A stretch of DNA of 64,000 bases from positions 4,030,001 through 4,094,000 of the forward strand of contig NW_020825312.1 in the NCBI RefSeq assembly GCF_003286085.1, written 5' to 3'. This stretch comes from Drosophila persimilis (lineage: Eukaryota > Arthropoda > Insecta > Diptera > Drosophilidae). The position numbers were made by a program, and so were the translations under genes. The first letter of the stretch is position 1. Every line of letters begins with the position of its first letter. Below the pieces are notes generated by a model that ran no database searches, had not been told where the DNA came from, and was given only the letters and a program-made list of their open reading frames with translations. Of the stretch, positions 21,319 through 33,400 are shown piece by piece.

Positions 21319-24070
21319 ATGCTGCTGTTGGTGCTGGTCCTACTGCTGGTGGCCGTTGGCTGGCTCGTCCATCGCGGCCAGGCGGAGCGTCGCCGGGCCG
21401 TGTCCAATCTGCCGGGACCCATGTGCCCCCCATTGCTGGGAGCCCTGCACATCATGTCCAGCATGAACCCAAAGAGTATGTAATTAAATCGATCGTAATA
21501 ATGTCCTGTCTGTAAAAACGATAATCGATAAAGTGCTCTCAAAACCGAATCAAAACTGAATTTTGTAGGGGGTAGATCGCTGATTAAGGTCCACCCCATT
21601 CCATCCACATTCTCCCTTTTTCCGCTGATGCACGCGAACGCGAAAAGCAATTACAAAACCACAAAAAGTTTTCAATTGTTTACGAGCACACTTTGAAATG
21701 TACTATTTATTGCATATCACTTGACAGAGAGAGAGGGAGAGAGACAGATCAATCTACGCTTTGCTGCATAGTGAGCATATTCATTCATTTGTTTTGTTCT
21801 CTTGCTCTCTCTTAACCGATAAGAGCTAGGTGTAATCCAGATGGGATTCTCTTTTTTTATAATTCTCGTTTTTTTCGGAATTCATGCTCTCTTGGTTTTT
21901 TGGAAGCTTCATAGAACAATACGATAATGCTGCTAATCTTCCCATAACCTACTGAATCGCCGATTCTAATTGAATGAACGAATGGTCTACACATACACAC
22001 AATACTTTAGGCAATATTCTGAAAATGAAATGAATTACTTATTGATGCTGTCAGACAGAAAATAAACCACAGATTTCAGGGCAATCTTGGAGATCTGCAA
22101 ATAGGGCGGATTCCTTTGAGCGGATATGGAACTTGGGACTGCCAACTGGTTTGTAGGAATTCGCAACACTACCCTTAGCCTCTGTTGTAATTATTGGTAT
22201 ACCAGTATCAATGCACTTGGAACCATAAAGATGAAACAAATATATACCAACTGCCTTTATCATGCAAACATTTAATCTTACTTTAAAAATACTTTTTTGT
22301 GCCAAACATTCAGTGCAGATTAAGAGGTGTTTATGTTTTCAGTAAATAGCACTTAAGCAGCCACTTGAGCCCAGTACCTTATCATATTTGCATTCAGATG
22401 TGGTTCAGGGGAACTATGGAACACATATGCATATCTATTAATATTGTTAATAATTATTTATGAGCTTCAAAAATCTTTGGACTAAAGAGTTAATGATAAC
22501 GCTGCCTTGAGCGATTAAAAGTTATCATCAATGTTTTTTTCCTGATCTTCTCCAACCGCAGCCTTCATCAAAGTAAGCGGTGAGAATATGCGCAAATATG
22601 GACCGCTGCAGCGGGTGTGGATTCTGAACCGCCTGCTGATAATGAGCGCCGACTCCGAGATCAACGAGCAGCTGTTAAGCAGCCAGGAGCATCTGGTGAA
22701 GCATCCCGTGTACCGGGTCCTGGGAAAGTGGCTGGGCAATGGGCTGCTCCTGAGCGACGGCAAGGTGTGGCATCAGCGCCGCAAGATCATCACACCCACC
22801 TTCCACTTCTCGATACTGGAACAGTTCGTGGAGGTCTTTGACCAGCAGTCCAACGTCTGTGTGGAGCGCCTGGCCCCTCGGGCCAATGGCCAGACCTTCG
22901 ACGTCTACCGGCCCATCTGCATGGCAGCCCTGGACATCATTGCGGAGACTGCCATGGGCACTAAAATCCACGCCCAGGCTGCGGAGAGCACTCCGTACGC
23001 GGAGGCAGTCAACGAGTGAGTCCAGTCATCCATCCATCCATCCTCAAAGAGAGCAGAGAACCCCGTTCCAACTCATTAGTCTCTGATTGCAGGTGCACTG
23101 CTCTACTGAGCTGGCGCTTCATATCCGTCTACCTGCAGGTGGAGCTGCTCTTCACGCTGACCCACCCGTACATGAAGTGGCGTCAGACGCAGCTCATCCG
23201 CACCATGCACGACTTTACCACCAAGGTGATAGAAGAGCGCCGGCGGACACTCGAGGAGCAGCAGGGGTCCAAGTTGAGCCCGTCTCCCGACGACGATGTG
23301 GGCAGAAAGCGACGGATGGCCCTGCTCGATGTACTGCTGCTGGCCACTGTCGATGGGCGTCCGCTGACCAATGACGAGATCCGCGAGGAGGTGGACACCT
23401 TCATGTTCGAGGGTCACGACACCACCACCAGCGCACTGTCCTTCTGCCTGCACGTGCTGGCGCGTCATCCGCAGGTGCAGGAGAAGATGCTGGAGGAGAT
23501 ACTCCGGGTCATAGGCACCGATCGCAAGCGGCCCGTCACCATCCGCGATCTAAACGAGATGAAGTACCTGGAGTGTGTTATTAAGGAGTCGCTCAGGTTG
23601 TATCCGCCCGTGCCCCTGGTCGGACGAAAGCTGCAAACGGACTTCAAGTACAGTAGGTGTCAAGTAGTCTAAATAGAGTGCTTTCTCCAGGCTCCACTGC
23701 TCCCCATCTTCTTGCAGGCCACTCCAAGTACGGCGATGGCGTTATTCCGGCCGGATCTGAGTTCCTCATCGGAATCTATGGCATGCAGCGGAACAAAAAC
23801 GAGTTCCCCCAGTCCGAAGAGTTCATCCCCGAACGACACGAGAACGGGGAGCGATATTCGCCCTTCACCTTTATCCCCTTCAGCGCCGGGCCACGGAACT
23901 GCATCGGCCAGAAGTTTGCACAGCTGGAGATGAAGATGATGCTGGCCAAGATCGTGCGCGAGTACGAGCTGCTGCCGCTGGGCGAGCCCGTCGAGTGCGT
24001 CATCAACATTGTCTTGCGCTCGGACACGGGCTTCCAGTTGGGAATGCGCAGGCGCAACGATACACAATGA
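21319..24070 (+). CDS. Cyp4d8: Cytochrome P450 Cyp4d8
   Basis: This is a microsomal CYP4-family monooxygenase. The exons are 21319-21475, 22562-23015, 23093-23652 and 23718-24070, with phases 1, 2, 1, encoding 507 residues. The N-terminal membrane anchor (LLLVLVLLLVAVGWLV) is followed by the proline hinge NLPGPMCPP. The I-helix carries the canonical FEGHDTTTSA, the K-helix ExxR is KESLR, and the heme loop is PFSAGPRNCIGQKFA. All essential residues are present. Intron 1 is long (1086 bases) and shows no second gene. The protein closely resembles what I recall of D. melanogaster Cyp4d8, for example EHLVKHPVYRVLG and WHQRRKIITPTFHFSILEQF. The substrate is not established; the CYP4 family typically hydroxylates fatty acids or pheromone-like lipids. 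It converges on Cyp316a1, with 117 bases between stop codons. Confidence 0.95.
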
Positions 24071-24187
24071 AAAGGTATAACAGGTGTTGATCTGATGCAT
24101 TCGTGCATTTAGAGTTTACATTATTACATTCCAAAATATATTCATAAATATTAAACAGTATTATTAAACGGGTCCATCCTTGTGATC

Positions 24188-25829
24188 CTATCGTGGCTTC
24201 AGAGCCAATTGAAAGCCATTAGATGAGCCCAGAGAGAGTCGTAAGTCGAGGCGAGGGGCATCACCATAGGGCAGCAGCTCGAAGTTTAAGAGGATTGGGG
24301 CGATTAGGGTCTTGAGCAGCACCATGCTGAACTGCTTGGCCGGACAGCAGCGTGGACCCATGCTGAAGCTGTAGATCTCTGGCGGGGACTCCAGAAATCT
24401 CTCCGCCCGAAAGTGGCTCGCATTCAGATAGCGGTCCTCGTTGCGCTGCATTTCAAAGAGATTCACATATATCTCGGCGCCAAAGGGTAGAGTGCCGTCC
24501 CCCACCTCGCTATGAGCTGTTGGGGATCATACGAAAATCGGATCAAAGATATATCGTATCTCATTGATACGAGCACTCACTGTAGGGCATATCCTCGGTC
24601 AAGTGGCGGCCGACAATGACTTGGGGTGGGTAGAGGCGCAGCGTCTCCAGCAGCACGGCCTCCAGGTAGGGCAGCCGTCGCACGTCCCAGCTCTGGTCTT
24701 CTCTCTGAGCCTTCCGTAGCTCCTCCAGGCAGCGCTGCTGAACAGCCGGATGACGGGAAATCGTGACTAGGGAGAAGCAGAGGGCCGAGCTGCAGAGCAA
24801 GTATCCTAGATAGTTGCAGGTATTCAGCTCTGCACAGATGTCGTCGTCCGAGATTTCGGGATTATGGTTGCTGGCCAGCAGAATCTCCAGCAGTGATTGA
24901 TGCCACTGCGCAGGCAGTGGGTCAATGCGATCCACCACCACGTTTCCAGCCTTGAGTTGCTCCTCCTGCTTCTGCAGTCTTCGGCATCGATCGATGTGCT
25001 CTTTGTGCTCGTCATTCAGTTGCTTGATGAGTTGCGCCTGTCGCCGCCGTAATAGGGGAGAGCTGACCCAGAAGGTGAAGCGGTTCACCGACTGCAAGCT
25101 CAGGAATCGCTTTCGGTAGATCTCCGTGAGGCTAAGGGAAAGAAGCGATGCTCTCAGAGGAATCTATGGGGCGCGTCACTCACCAAGTGAAGGCCTCGGA
25201 ATACCCCTCGCTGGGGCGCACGCCGCAAGTGGTCAGTACCATCAGATCCCGCACAGCGGGTGCCACAATCGTCCAAGCATCGAACACATCGCGTTGTTCT
25301 GCATGGTCCGCCAGTGTCAGCTGCAGTAGCACCGCCTGCTGGCGACACAGCTCCGTCAGCGGCAGCATGTTTCCCTTGTTAAAGATGCTGCCTATGAGCC
25401 CGTGACGCTGGGTCCACTGGTTCTTGTCGCACATGAGAACGCCGCCGCCCAGCCAGTGCCGCATCAGCTCATAGCCCGTCTCCAGATGTTGCTCGCTCTG
25501 CAGGACTTGTTTGGCCAGCTCGAGGTCCGCCAGCGGCATGAAGAGTCTGTGGAAGACCCAGAGGCGGGTCACAGCTCCGTACTTAGCCAGATACTCGTGG
25601 CTACGCTGGAAGAAATCTAACAGGCCAAATCAGAACAGAAACGTTCCCGCAGGAGCCTCCAGCGCCACTTACTTTGCGGCTTGAGGAACAGCAGCTTGTG
25701 CATCGCCCCCATCAGGGGCCAGGAGAAGGGTCCTCCGAGATTCTTGATCAGCGACCGCTGCCGGCGCGTCCTGAAATAGTTGATGGCCGAGGCCACGCAG
25801 AAGCACAGGAATGTGGTGGTCAAGATCAT
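24188..25829 (-). CDS. Cyp316a1: Divergent cytochrome P450 Cyp316a1
   Basis: The exons are 25829-25673, 25616-25184, 25131-24581 and 24516-24188, encoding 489 residues. Introns are tiny (52-64 bases) but fall at phases 1, 2, 1 as in Cyp4d8, and exon 1 is 157 bp in both genes, so the two are an inverted duplicate pair. There is an N-terminal anchor (MILTTTFLCFCVASAINYF). The K-helix ExxR is intact (LETLR) and the heme-ligand cysteine is present in FSMGPRCCPAKQF, but the glycine two residues after it is alanine. The I-helix segment equivalent to EGHDTT reads LGYLLC, without the acidic-Thr pair used for proton delivery to oxygen. It may act on peroxide-type substrates or be non-catalytic. The frame is open throughout, so it is not an obvious pseudogene. 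The name is from family memory. Confidence 0.88.
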
Positions 25830-27217
25830 GGTTGCAACTGAGCCACGGAGCCGCTCCTCTCTATGCTAATCGAACCCTTTATGGCCGTTGCGATTGGTGT
25901 CACTAATCTCTCAAGTGCCTACCAAAATTGGCAGTTCTTATCGGTGGAAAACACTGGCAAACGGTGTACTTATTTAATGTGTGAAATCGTTCCAGCCAGG
26001 GATGGAATTTTGATGAAATCCTTGACAGTTCATAAAGTTTTTACTTTTCTCGATAGGACAAATATGTCGAAGAATATGTTGAGTTGAGAAAAGCCTGTGA
26101 ATTTATTTTAGAAGCAGCTGGGGGTTTAAACTATAAGTATCCTTATCCTTATCTTTTATAAATTGTAATATTTCAATGACAATTTTCAAATGCGTTCCAG
26201 TTTGTGTTCCACAAAATGTTGTGTAAATTATTTGCTACATGCGTTCCACAGAATGTTGCCAGTGTTTTGTCAGCATGTTGCCATAGCCAGCAGCATGTTG
26301 CTATGATGGCAGGAATAAATGGTCGAATTTTATGTTTTCTGGAAGCTGTGTAAATCGACTCAAATTAACGTTCTAAAACTGTTACTGGCACAATTCTAGG
26401 GGAAATTACTCAGAAGATTGGTTTCTACGATCGAGGATAATTTTGGAACCCCGAAAATCTTCTTCAGAGCTAATCAAAAGAGTGTCTCTGTAACCTCTGT
26501 AAAAATATGTATGTACATCGAATGCGCGTTAACAAGCCAACTTGATTGGCCAAGACGAAAATTGCCAATACCCAGCGGAGGCGCAGGAGTAGGAGGAGGC
26601 AGATGGGGGCGTGATGTGTGCGCCATCTGTAAGATACGAGACACAAGATACACCATCGAGATTGTGGCACGGAATTTGCTAATAAATATTTAAATACTTA
26701 CCTAACATTTATTGCTGCTGCTGCTGCTGATGGGGGACTCGCAACAGATTCAGAACTATTAAACCAACCAATTTGTGGCAATTGTCTGGGGGGAGGGGAG
26801 GGGGAACGTCTCCCCAGACCGCTGCCACTTGGCCAGCGGGCATTATCCGGGCCCAAAAGCAGCTGTTGTCCTGGCAAACAAATCTTTTGTGGACTGTGGT
26901 TGTCGGGGTCACGGCGAGGGTTGGTCAGCTCTCAACCCTTTCCAGAGTTGAACTGTCAAAAGTACATTTGCCTCGGTTACGCCACAGAGGAAATATCCTT
27001 GAAGCATGTAATGACAATATCAGGCGGCCTTCCCATTCTGCCCTGCGGCCCTTTGGGGATCTGGGCTCAGAGTTTCTCAGCAGTTGAGGAGTTAAGCAGT
27101 TGAGGAGTTGAGGGGCCTTGAGTGCTGTGTGTTGTGCTCCATTTTCATTTTGCGGCGTTGATGAAACTTTAATGACACACCACACGCATCCAACACTGGA
27201 GGCCATGTGTCCAGCTT

Positions 27218-27246
27218 CAGCTACAGCTACAGCTACAGCTACAGCT
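27218..27246. repeat. CAGCTA hexamer tandem repeat
   Basis: About five copies of CAGCTA in direct orientation. Confidence 0.8.
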
Positions 27247-28216
27247 CTGCTTTTGTATCTCTAGTACTTTTCTGCCCAATTTCATTTTGGGGCAAACAAA
27301 GCCGGCTAATGGTGGCTAATGAAGCCAGTTTTATTGGGGATTTTTTGGGTCGGTGAACCCCAGAATAGAGCACTCCCAGGTTGGCCATATCCCCATCCCC
27401 GGCACTTTGGAGTGTGTGCTTGCATGTATTTATGAGGAATTCATACGTCAATGTCATGAACAACTCGAATGGAGCCCCAAACGGAGTGCAATGGCCAACA
27501 GCCACGTGACCAACAGAAAGCACCAAGCAGCAAGCAGCAAACAGCAAACACCAAACACATCCTGGCCCTGTTCTCCCGTATGCAAATGAACAAAAAATTA
27601 GATGACTGCGCTATGACAACGACCAGGACAACGATGACGACCAGGACGACGACGACGACAGCGGTGACAATGAAAACTGAGCGAACTACTCGTACGAGTA
27701 AAAAGCCAAAGTCCGAATGTTGTTGCGGTTTACGCAAAAAATGGCATTGCAAAAACAAGGGAAAAAGGTGCACCGAAAACGGCAGCAGGATACAAATCCT
27801 TTCACAGGCCTCCAGAACATGCGCCTAGTTCCTGGCTGGAAGGCAGGATAGAAAGCTGGCGAAAAAATTAAAACAAAGACATAGCAACAATTTACATTCC
27901 CATTGTTCGCCTCTGTCCTCCAAGGGCACAAAAACCGCCAGATGGGTAGATACACAGATACATGCACCGTCACAGTGAGTTTCAGAGCGTTAAGACGGTT
28001 TACACATTCGAAAAATACTCTAAAAGGCCATATAATGATGGATTTAAAGCAGTTTATAGAAAAGAGATTGGCTTTACTAAGAACATAAATGCAGATACAG
28101 CTGGCTGATATTTTCGAAACGCACTGCACATTCGCCTATAAATTGCAAATGCAGTTGGTCAGCCGGCAAGTTAGAGAAAGAAACGAGAACACACACGACA
28201 CCGCAGCAAGGACAAC

Positions 28217-28260
28217 GATGATGATGATGATGATGATGGCGATGGCGATGGCGATGGCGA
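28217..28260. repeat. GAT microsatellite merging into GATGGC hexamers
   Basis: A run of seven GAT units is followed by GATGGC units. Confidence 0.85.
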
Positions 28261-30069
28261 GGAGGAGGGCTGTCAGCGAGAGGCACGCCACTAGTCACCG
28301 CTAAAAAATTGAGGCGGAAAAGACATAAAACCGCCTGAGAGTGGTCGATCAATACGACACATACTATGCCCTATCGGGAACAAAGAATATATAACTCAGA
28401 TATGGTAACATGTGATGGAGGAAAAGGGGTTTAATGAAAGTACTTCCTAATTTTAGCCACTCCAAAACTGGCATGAGTTGTATCACGGCCATTTACTCGT
28501 TTGTTGTATGCAGGGTATTTGGTAGACCATGTGGGTCCGGAATATTTCTCGCCATTGTCGATGTTGGCATTGTTGTACGGGTGGCGGTAGCTTCTCGCTG
28601 TTTGCTGGCACCAGGAAGCATTTTGCATGAATTGCCCATAAAAGTGATATGCACATCAAGATTGTCTGATATGAGTGGGGCGATAAGCGCAAAAATTTGC
28701 TTACTGGGCTCCCACCGACTTTCGAGCAACTGCAAATTGTTGAAAATTGTCGGAATTCGCTAGAAACTTTAAGGTCTCTCGCTGGGACACAGTCTTAATC
28801 AAGACAAACTACATTTGGCTAGACATTTAATTCGCGAGTGCCGCAAAAAGGATGCCATCAGTCTCAGGCACGCCCACCTCCCATTAGCCATCAGCCATTA
28901 GCCATCAGCCATCGCCCATTATGACATTGGGTTCGGTTCGGCGCGGTTCGGTTCGGCCCGGTTCGGGTGTGCTGTTAGCCCACACACTCGCATATTAATA
29001 GCCCACTATCCTACATACTCGTAGCTTAAGCTCCCATGCTACCAAGATCCCCAGTTCCCAGATGTCATATGTCAGGCAGCTGTAATAATGCTAGCTGATG
29101 ACTGCGTTATGATTACTGTCAACGGCAGGCACACGGCACTCCATGAATAAGCAGATGAGTCAGAGAGGGAGTCAGAGCCTCTTACTTTTATGCACATACA
29201 TAGTATATCCTTGCGGGCTTATCGCGCCACCCACCCTGCCCCGTTCCACATGTGACTTGAGGCGCCCCGCAGCGCCGCTGTGGCAACAACTTTGACTCTG
29301 CAACAATTTATCACAGCCAATTTAACCACTTAAGTGTGGAAAAGGTTTCCGGCAGAGTCAAAGTGTGCACTACAGCCATACACATATGTACAAATGTACA
29401 CTTATACATACTCATACGCGTGTGAATAAATACTCGTATATGTATACATACTCACAATCCATATCCATGTTGAGTAAAATGAATGTAAAATAAAATATTG
29501 AATGAAATAACTTTGGCAACAAGGCTGGCCTGCCCATGTCCCCAGCGGCATTTCAGGCACGAAACTGACCACGCTACACTCGGAGAAATATATGAAGGAA
29601 TGATTCAAATAAAACGTTTAATCTGGGGTCTGACTTTCTGACCATCTGCTGACAATTTGGAGAGTATATTTCTGATTTACCAACATTCTTTTTTCTCAGT
29701 GTACCACCGCTGACCCCTCAATGTCTGCATATGGATGCGTGTGTGGCATCTGTGTGTGGCAGTGAGTGTGCAAGTGTGTCTGCTGGCAGCATTTATTTGT
29801 TTACAATCTGTTTGCGCAAAAGCTGCCGCAAGGCTTAAAAATCTGCATTTGCATTCTGACACTATTCGTGGGTACATATACGGATAAATGTACACACATA
29901 CATATGTGTCTTCATATACATATGTATGGGTCCCGAAGTATTGGCTAATTGAAGAAGACAGTTACCTTGTAGGTACCTTCCATACATGCCATCGATTCTG
30001 AGCGATATTGATAATCATCTATCAGATTAACAGAATATATATTTTATGGATATATTTCTATATCTTTAT

Positions 30070-30470
30070 ATATTTAGGTTCGTTCGTAGAAGAGTGGATA
30101 GCATTGGCAGCCTCAAGCCTCTGCTCCTTTTCGTGTGGGCCAATGGGATTGGTGTTACGGAAGGAAGCGGGTTAGTGCCTTCTTCTTGGTCAGCAGCTCC
30201 TTAAACGTCTTCGTGTGATTGCGGTTCTGCGCTCTTCGCCCAGGAAGTAGTCAGACGGAGGCGCATCCACTGAAAGAATCCTGCCTTAGAATCCTGTTCA
30301 CTGCTGAGAAAGCTGCTGTTGCCTAGCAGAATCGGTCTTATGGAGCTTGCAGATCGAAAGTCAGAGTGCAGCGACCAGAAGAGAACTGCTGGTGGATTTT
30401 TATGCACACCCACGGTACTGGGATCTTCGCCCGCCTTCTCGCCGTGGTACATGGATCCACATGTACTTTA
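30070..30470 (-). pseudogene. Decayed coding remnant, family unknown
   Basis: On the minus strand the sequence has the composition of fly coding DNA but is broken. One frame reads RNHTKTFKELLTKKKALTRF and stops at about 30156. The next frame continues as NPIGPHEKEQRLEAANAI (about 30150-30095). Upstream, VDAPPSDYFLGEERR is in another frame, and stops interrupt earlier stretches. This pattern of coding pieces shifted between frames suggests a frameshifted gene or retrocopy fragment. I do not recognise the parent. A conserved noncoding sequence with chance frames is the alternative. Confidence 0.35.
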
Positions 30471-33400
30471 AATACGCAGTACCGGATCTCCTTCGATTGG
30501 GAGTTTGTTTGTTTTTCATTTTATTTCTATGTTTCTTGCTTAAATATAATATTTATAGACACAAGCTTTCGTGATCTCCTTAAGAGCTGAAATCCGCCCG
30601 ACCGTCATTTATTCAACTAAAGCGAGGGACTCATACCACATGAAAATCCGCTCCTCTGTAACCTGTTAATTGTTCCATTTAACAGCTTGGATGAGTACGA
30701 TTCAGACCCATTCGCTGCTCACTCTTCGCCATATGCGGAACAGGGTCTGAAAGGGCTTAACCGTAATGCGGGGGGACCACTTATGTGAGAGGGCATCAAA
30801 TCGGCTTTCGTCACACTCTCCCTCTCTACCCATCTCACTCTCACTCTCTCGTGCTTTTCTCTCTTTCAGACGAACACACAGCCATGCGAGTATGTGAATA
30901 AAAGTGCAAATTCATGTTTAGTTTGACAAAATCTGTTTAAATCCAAAGAGCAAATGCCAGCAGTCAACTCCGCTCAGCTCTCTCGCATGAGAAGGATTTG
31001 AGAGGAGGAAGCGGAAATCACAATCAGGAAGCAGAAGCAGCAGGATTCAGAAGGTAAATGGGTTCCTGGCTTCTGGGGCTGTGGGTCAAAGGGAATTATC
31101 CGCTGTCAATGAGCTCCCAGTGGAAGAACACGGACCAAGACACGAATACTTGTTGCTTGAAAAGGCAATTTTCACACTCATTAAAAATTTGCATAATTAC
31201 ACCAGCCTCCCCCCAAGCGGAGTCGGAGCTCGGTGCCCCAACCGGAGGACTCGAGGACACTACGGACACTCATAGCCTGCAGCCGGAGCGCAAATGAGCT
31301 TTCCATGGAACTCCAGCGTGAAGAGTCGCGGCCCTCTAAGCGCCACGCGAATGTTGAATTATAAATGCATGGAAATTAAAAACAATTACATGAAATTACA
31401 TTTAACACCCCCACACAAACACACACACACAAATATGTATATATTTAAACAAATAAACTGTGCATAATGATGCTAATCCCTTAAGTCAGCCCACGGAGAG
31501 GCCATCGGTGTGGACTGTGGACAGGGTGTGGCTGAAAAACGGGCTATCAATTTGCATTGCGTTTGGCTCATTAGCGTCCAGGCTGCCGCTTGCCACTTGT
31601 ACATTCTGCCTGTCTATGGAATATTTATACAATTTATTGCCTTGTATACAACATTCGTCCTCCGAGAGTAGATTCAGAGGTTACAAACAAAAGAAAACTT
31701 CACAATTGTTCTCATTTTCATCTGAATCCGAGAACACTGTACGTATGCATTCAATATTATGTTCCTGCATTAACAATACGTTATTTTGGAGCACACCTCG
31801 CCGTTCAACCGCTCATGAAATTTGACAAAATACTGCGGTTTTCGCAGTGTCCTGTTCGGAGCTGCGCACACATTCCATAAGCTTGAATTACAGCGAAAGC
31901 CAGAAAAATATTTATTTTACATATTTTCGATGGCCGATAGCTACCATAAAGCATACTCGAAAAGCGAGTAATTAAATGTCAACAGTGTTGAGTCGGACAA
32001 AGAGCCAGCAAACAGTTGTTATTCGATGAAGAAACCAAATTGCATTCCACTAAAAGGCGAGCAGATTCGATAGCAGAGATTATCAAATGACAGAACAAAA
32101 ATATTTAAAGCACTCCCCCACCATTTTCTGGGCATCAAGTTTGAATAATATTCAAGACATCCAACTAGGACAGGAGACACTCCCGACTCCCACAGACTTG
32201 TTCAAACTTATTGGCCAGAATCGCGGAATTTGCAGTGAAAACTGCTGCGTCGCTAAGCCGTAAGTCCGACAAGAAAAATCACTTTTCCCCACCCGACGAA
32301 CAGGACAGCAGAGGCCATGGGAAGGAGGACAGGGATTTGGCAGAGATTTGCTTTCGATTTTCGATTCAGACTCCGATTTCCGACTGAGTCCCGCTTAATA
32401 TGCCAAACACAATTTGACTTTTATTCAATATGCAAAAGATACGCGTCAATTTGTTGTTTGTCTGCTCAACTTTTTAATCTTCATTCTCTGGGCTTCCACT
32501 GCCGTCCACCTCGTGGAGGAGTCGAGGCGAGTCGAGTGCGAGTGCACTTTAAGTCTTTAATCGGGAGATGCTCACGTGGCTGGCATTAACTTCGGGCTAG
32601 TGGCAACATAAAAGATGTTGCGGCCAGATTTATGTTGGCAGTTTTACAGTTATTTTAAGCACTACCCTAGACAAACCGAGTTAGTCCAAGTCCGAGTCCA
32701 AGTCCGAGCGGAGGCGAGGCGAGGTGAGGCTAGCGGCGAGGAGAGCTACTTAAGCCCGTGCTGAGCAAACTTTTGCAACTATTAAAGTATTAAGTAGAAG
32801 TGGATAAAGAGAAGCTACCGCAGTCAGCTAACTGTAAATGCATTCCTGCCACAGCAACAGCAACAGCAGCAATAACAGCAACAGCAACAACGACGGCAGC
32901 AGCATCAGGTTGCAATGGAAAACTTTGTCTTGGACTGCTCTACTTATGCGGCATGCCCCAACACTTTCTGTTTGTTCGAGGACAAGGCAAAAACTGGCTT
33001 AAGCACACATAATAAGCGTTGGGTACCGTGCCCCGTGGTGTGGGTGTGTGGCTGGGTCAGAGCATGTGTGTGTGCGCCAGGGTTGCCAGCTGCATTGAAT
33101 AGTCAATGGAATCCATTAGATAATGTCTATCTACACTGTGATTTTCTTGCACGAAACGAACAAAAGAAAACTGGGGTTACACTTCTCAGACAAACTTTCA
33201 GATAAATATGCAGGACACATGACAACCCTGCCTGAGTCCCTTTGCGCTTAACATTTTTTGACACATGATAAGAGCAAAACGAAATGTCAAATGCTTTTCA
33301 GCTTCCTACCACTCTTTCTCCCCAGCCCCCCCGTCCATCCACCCCGCATTTTTCCTATAATATGCATCCTCTTTAGCCTTAAATCAATGTTGACAAAAGT

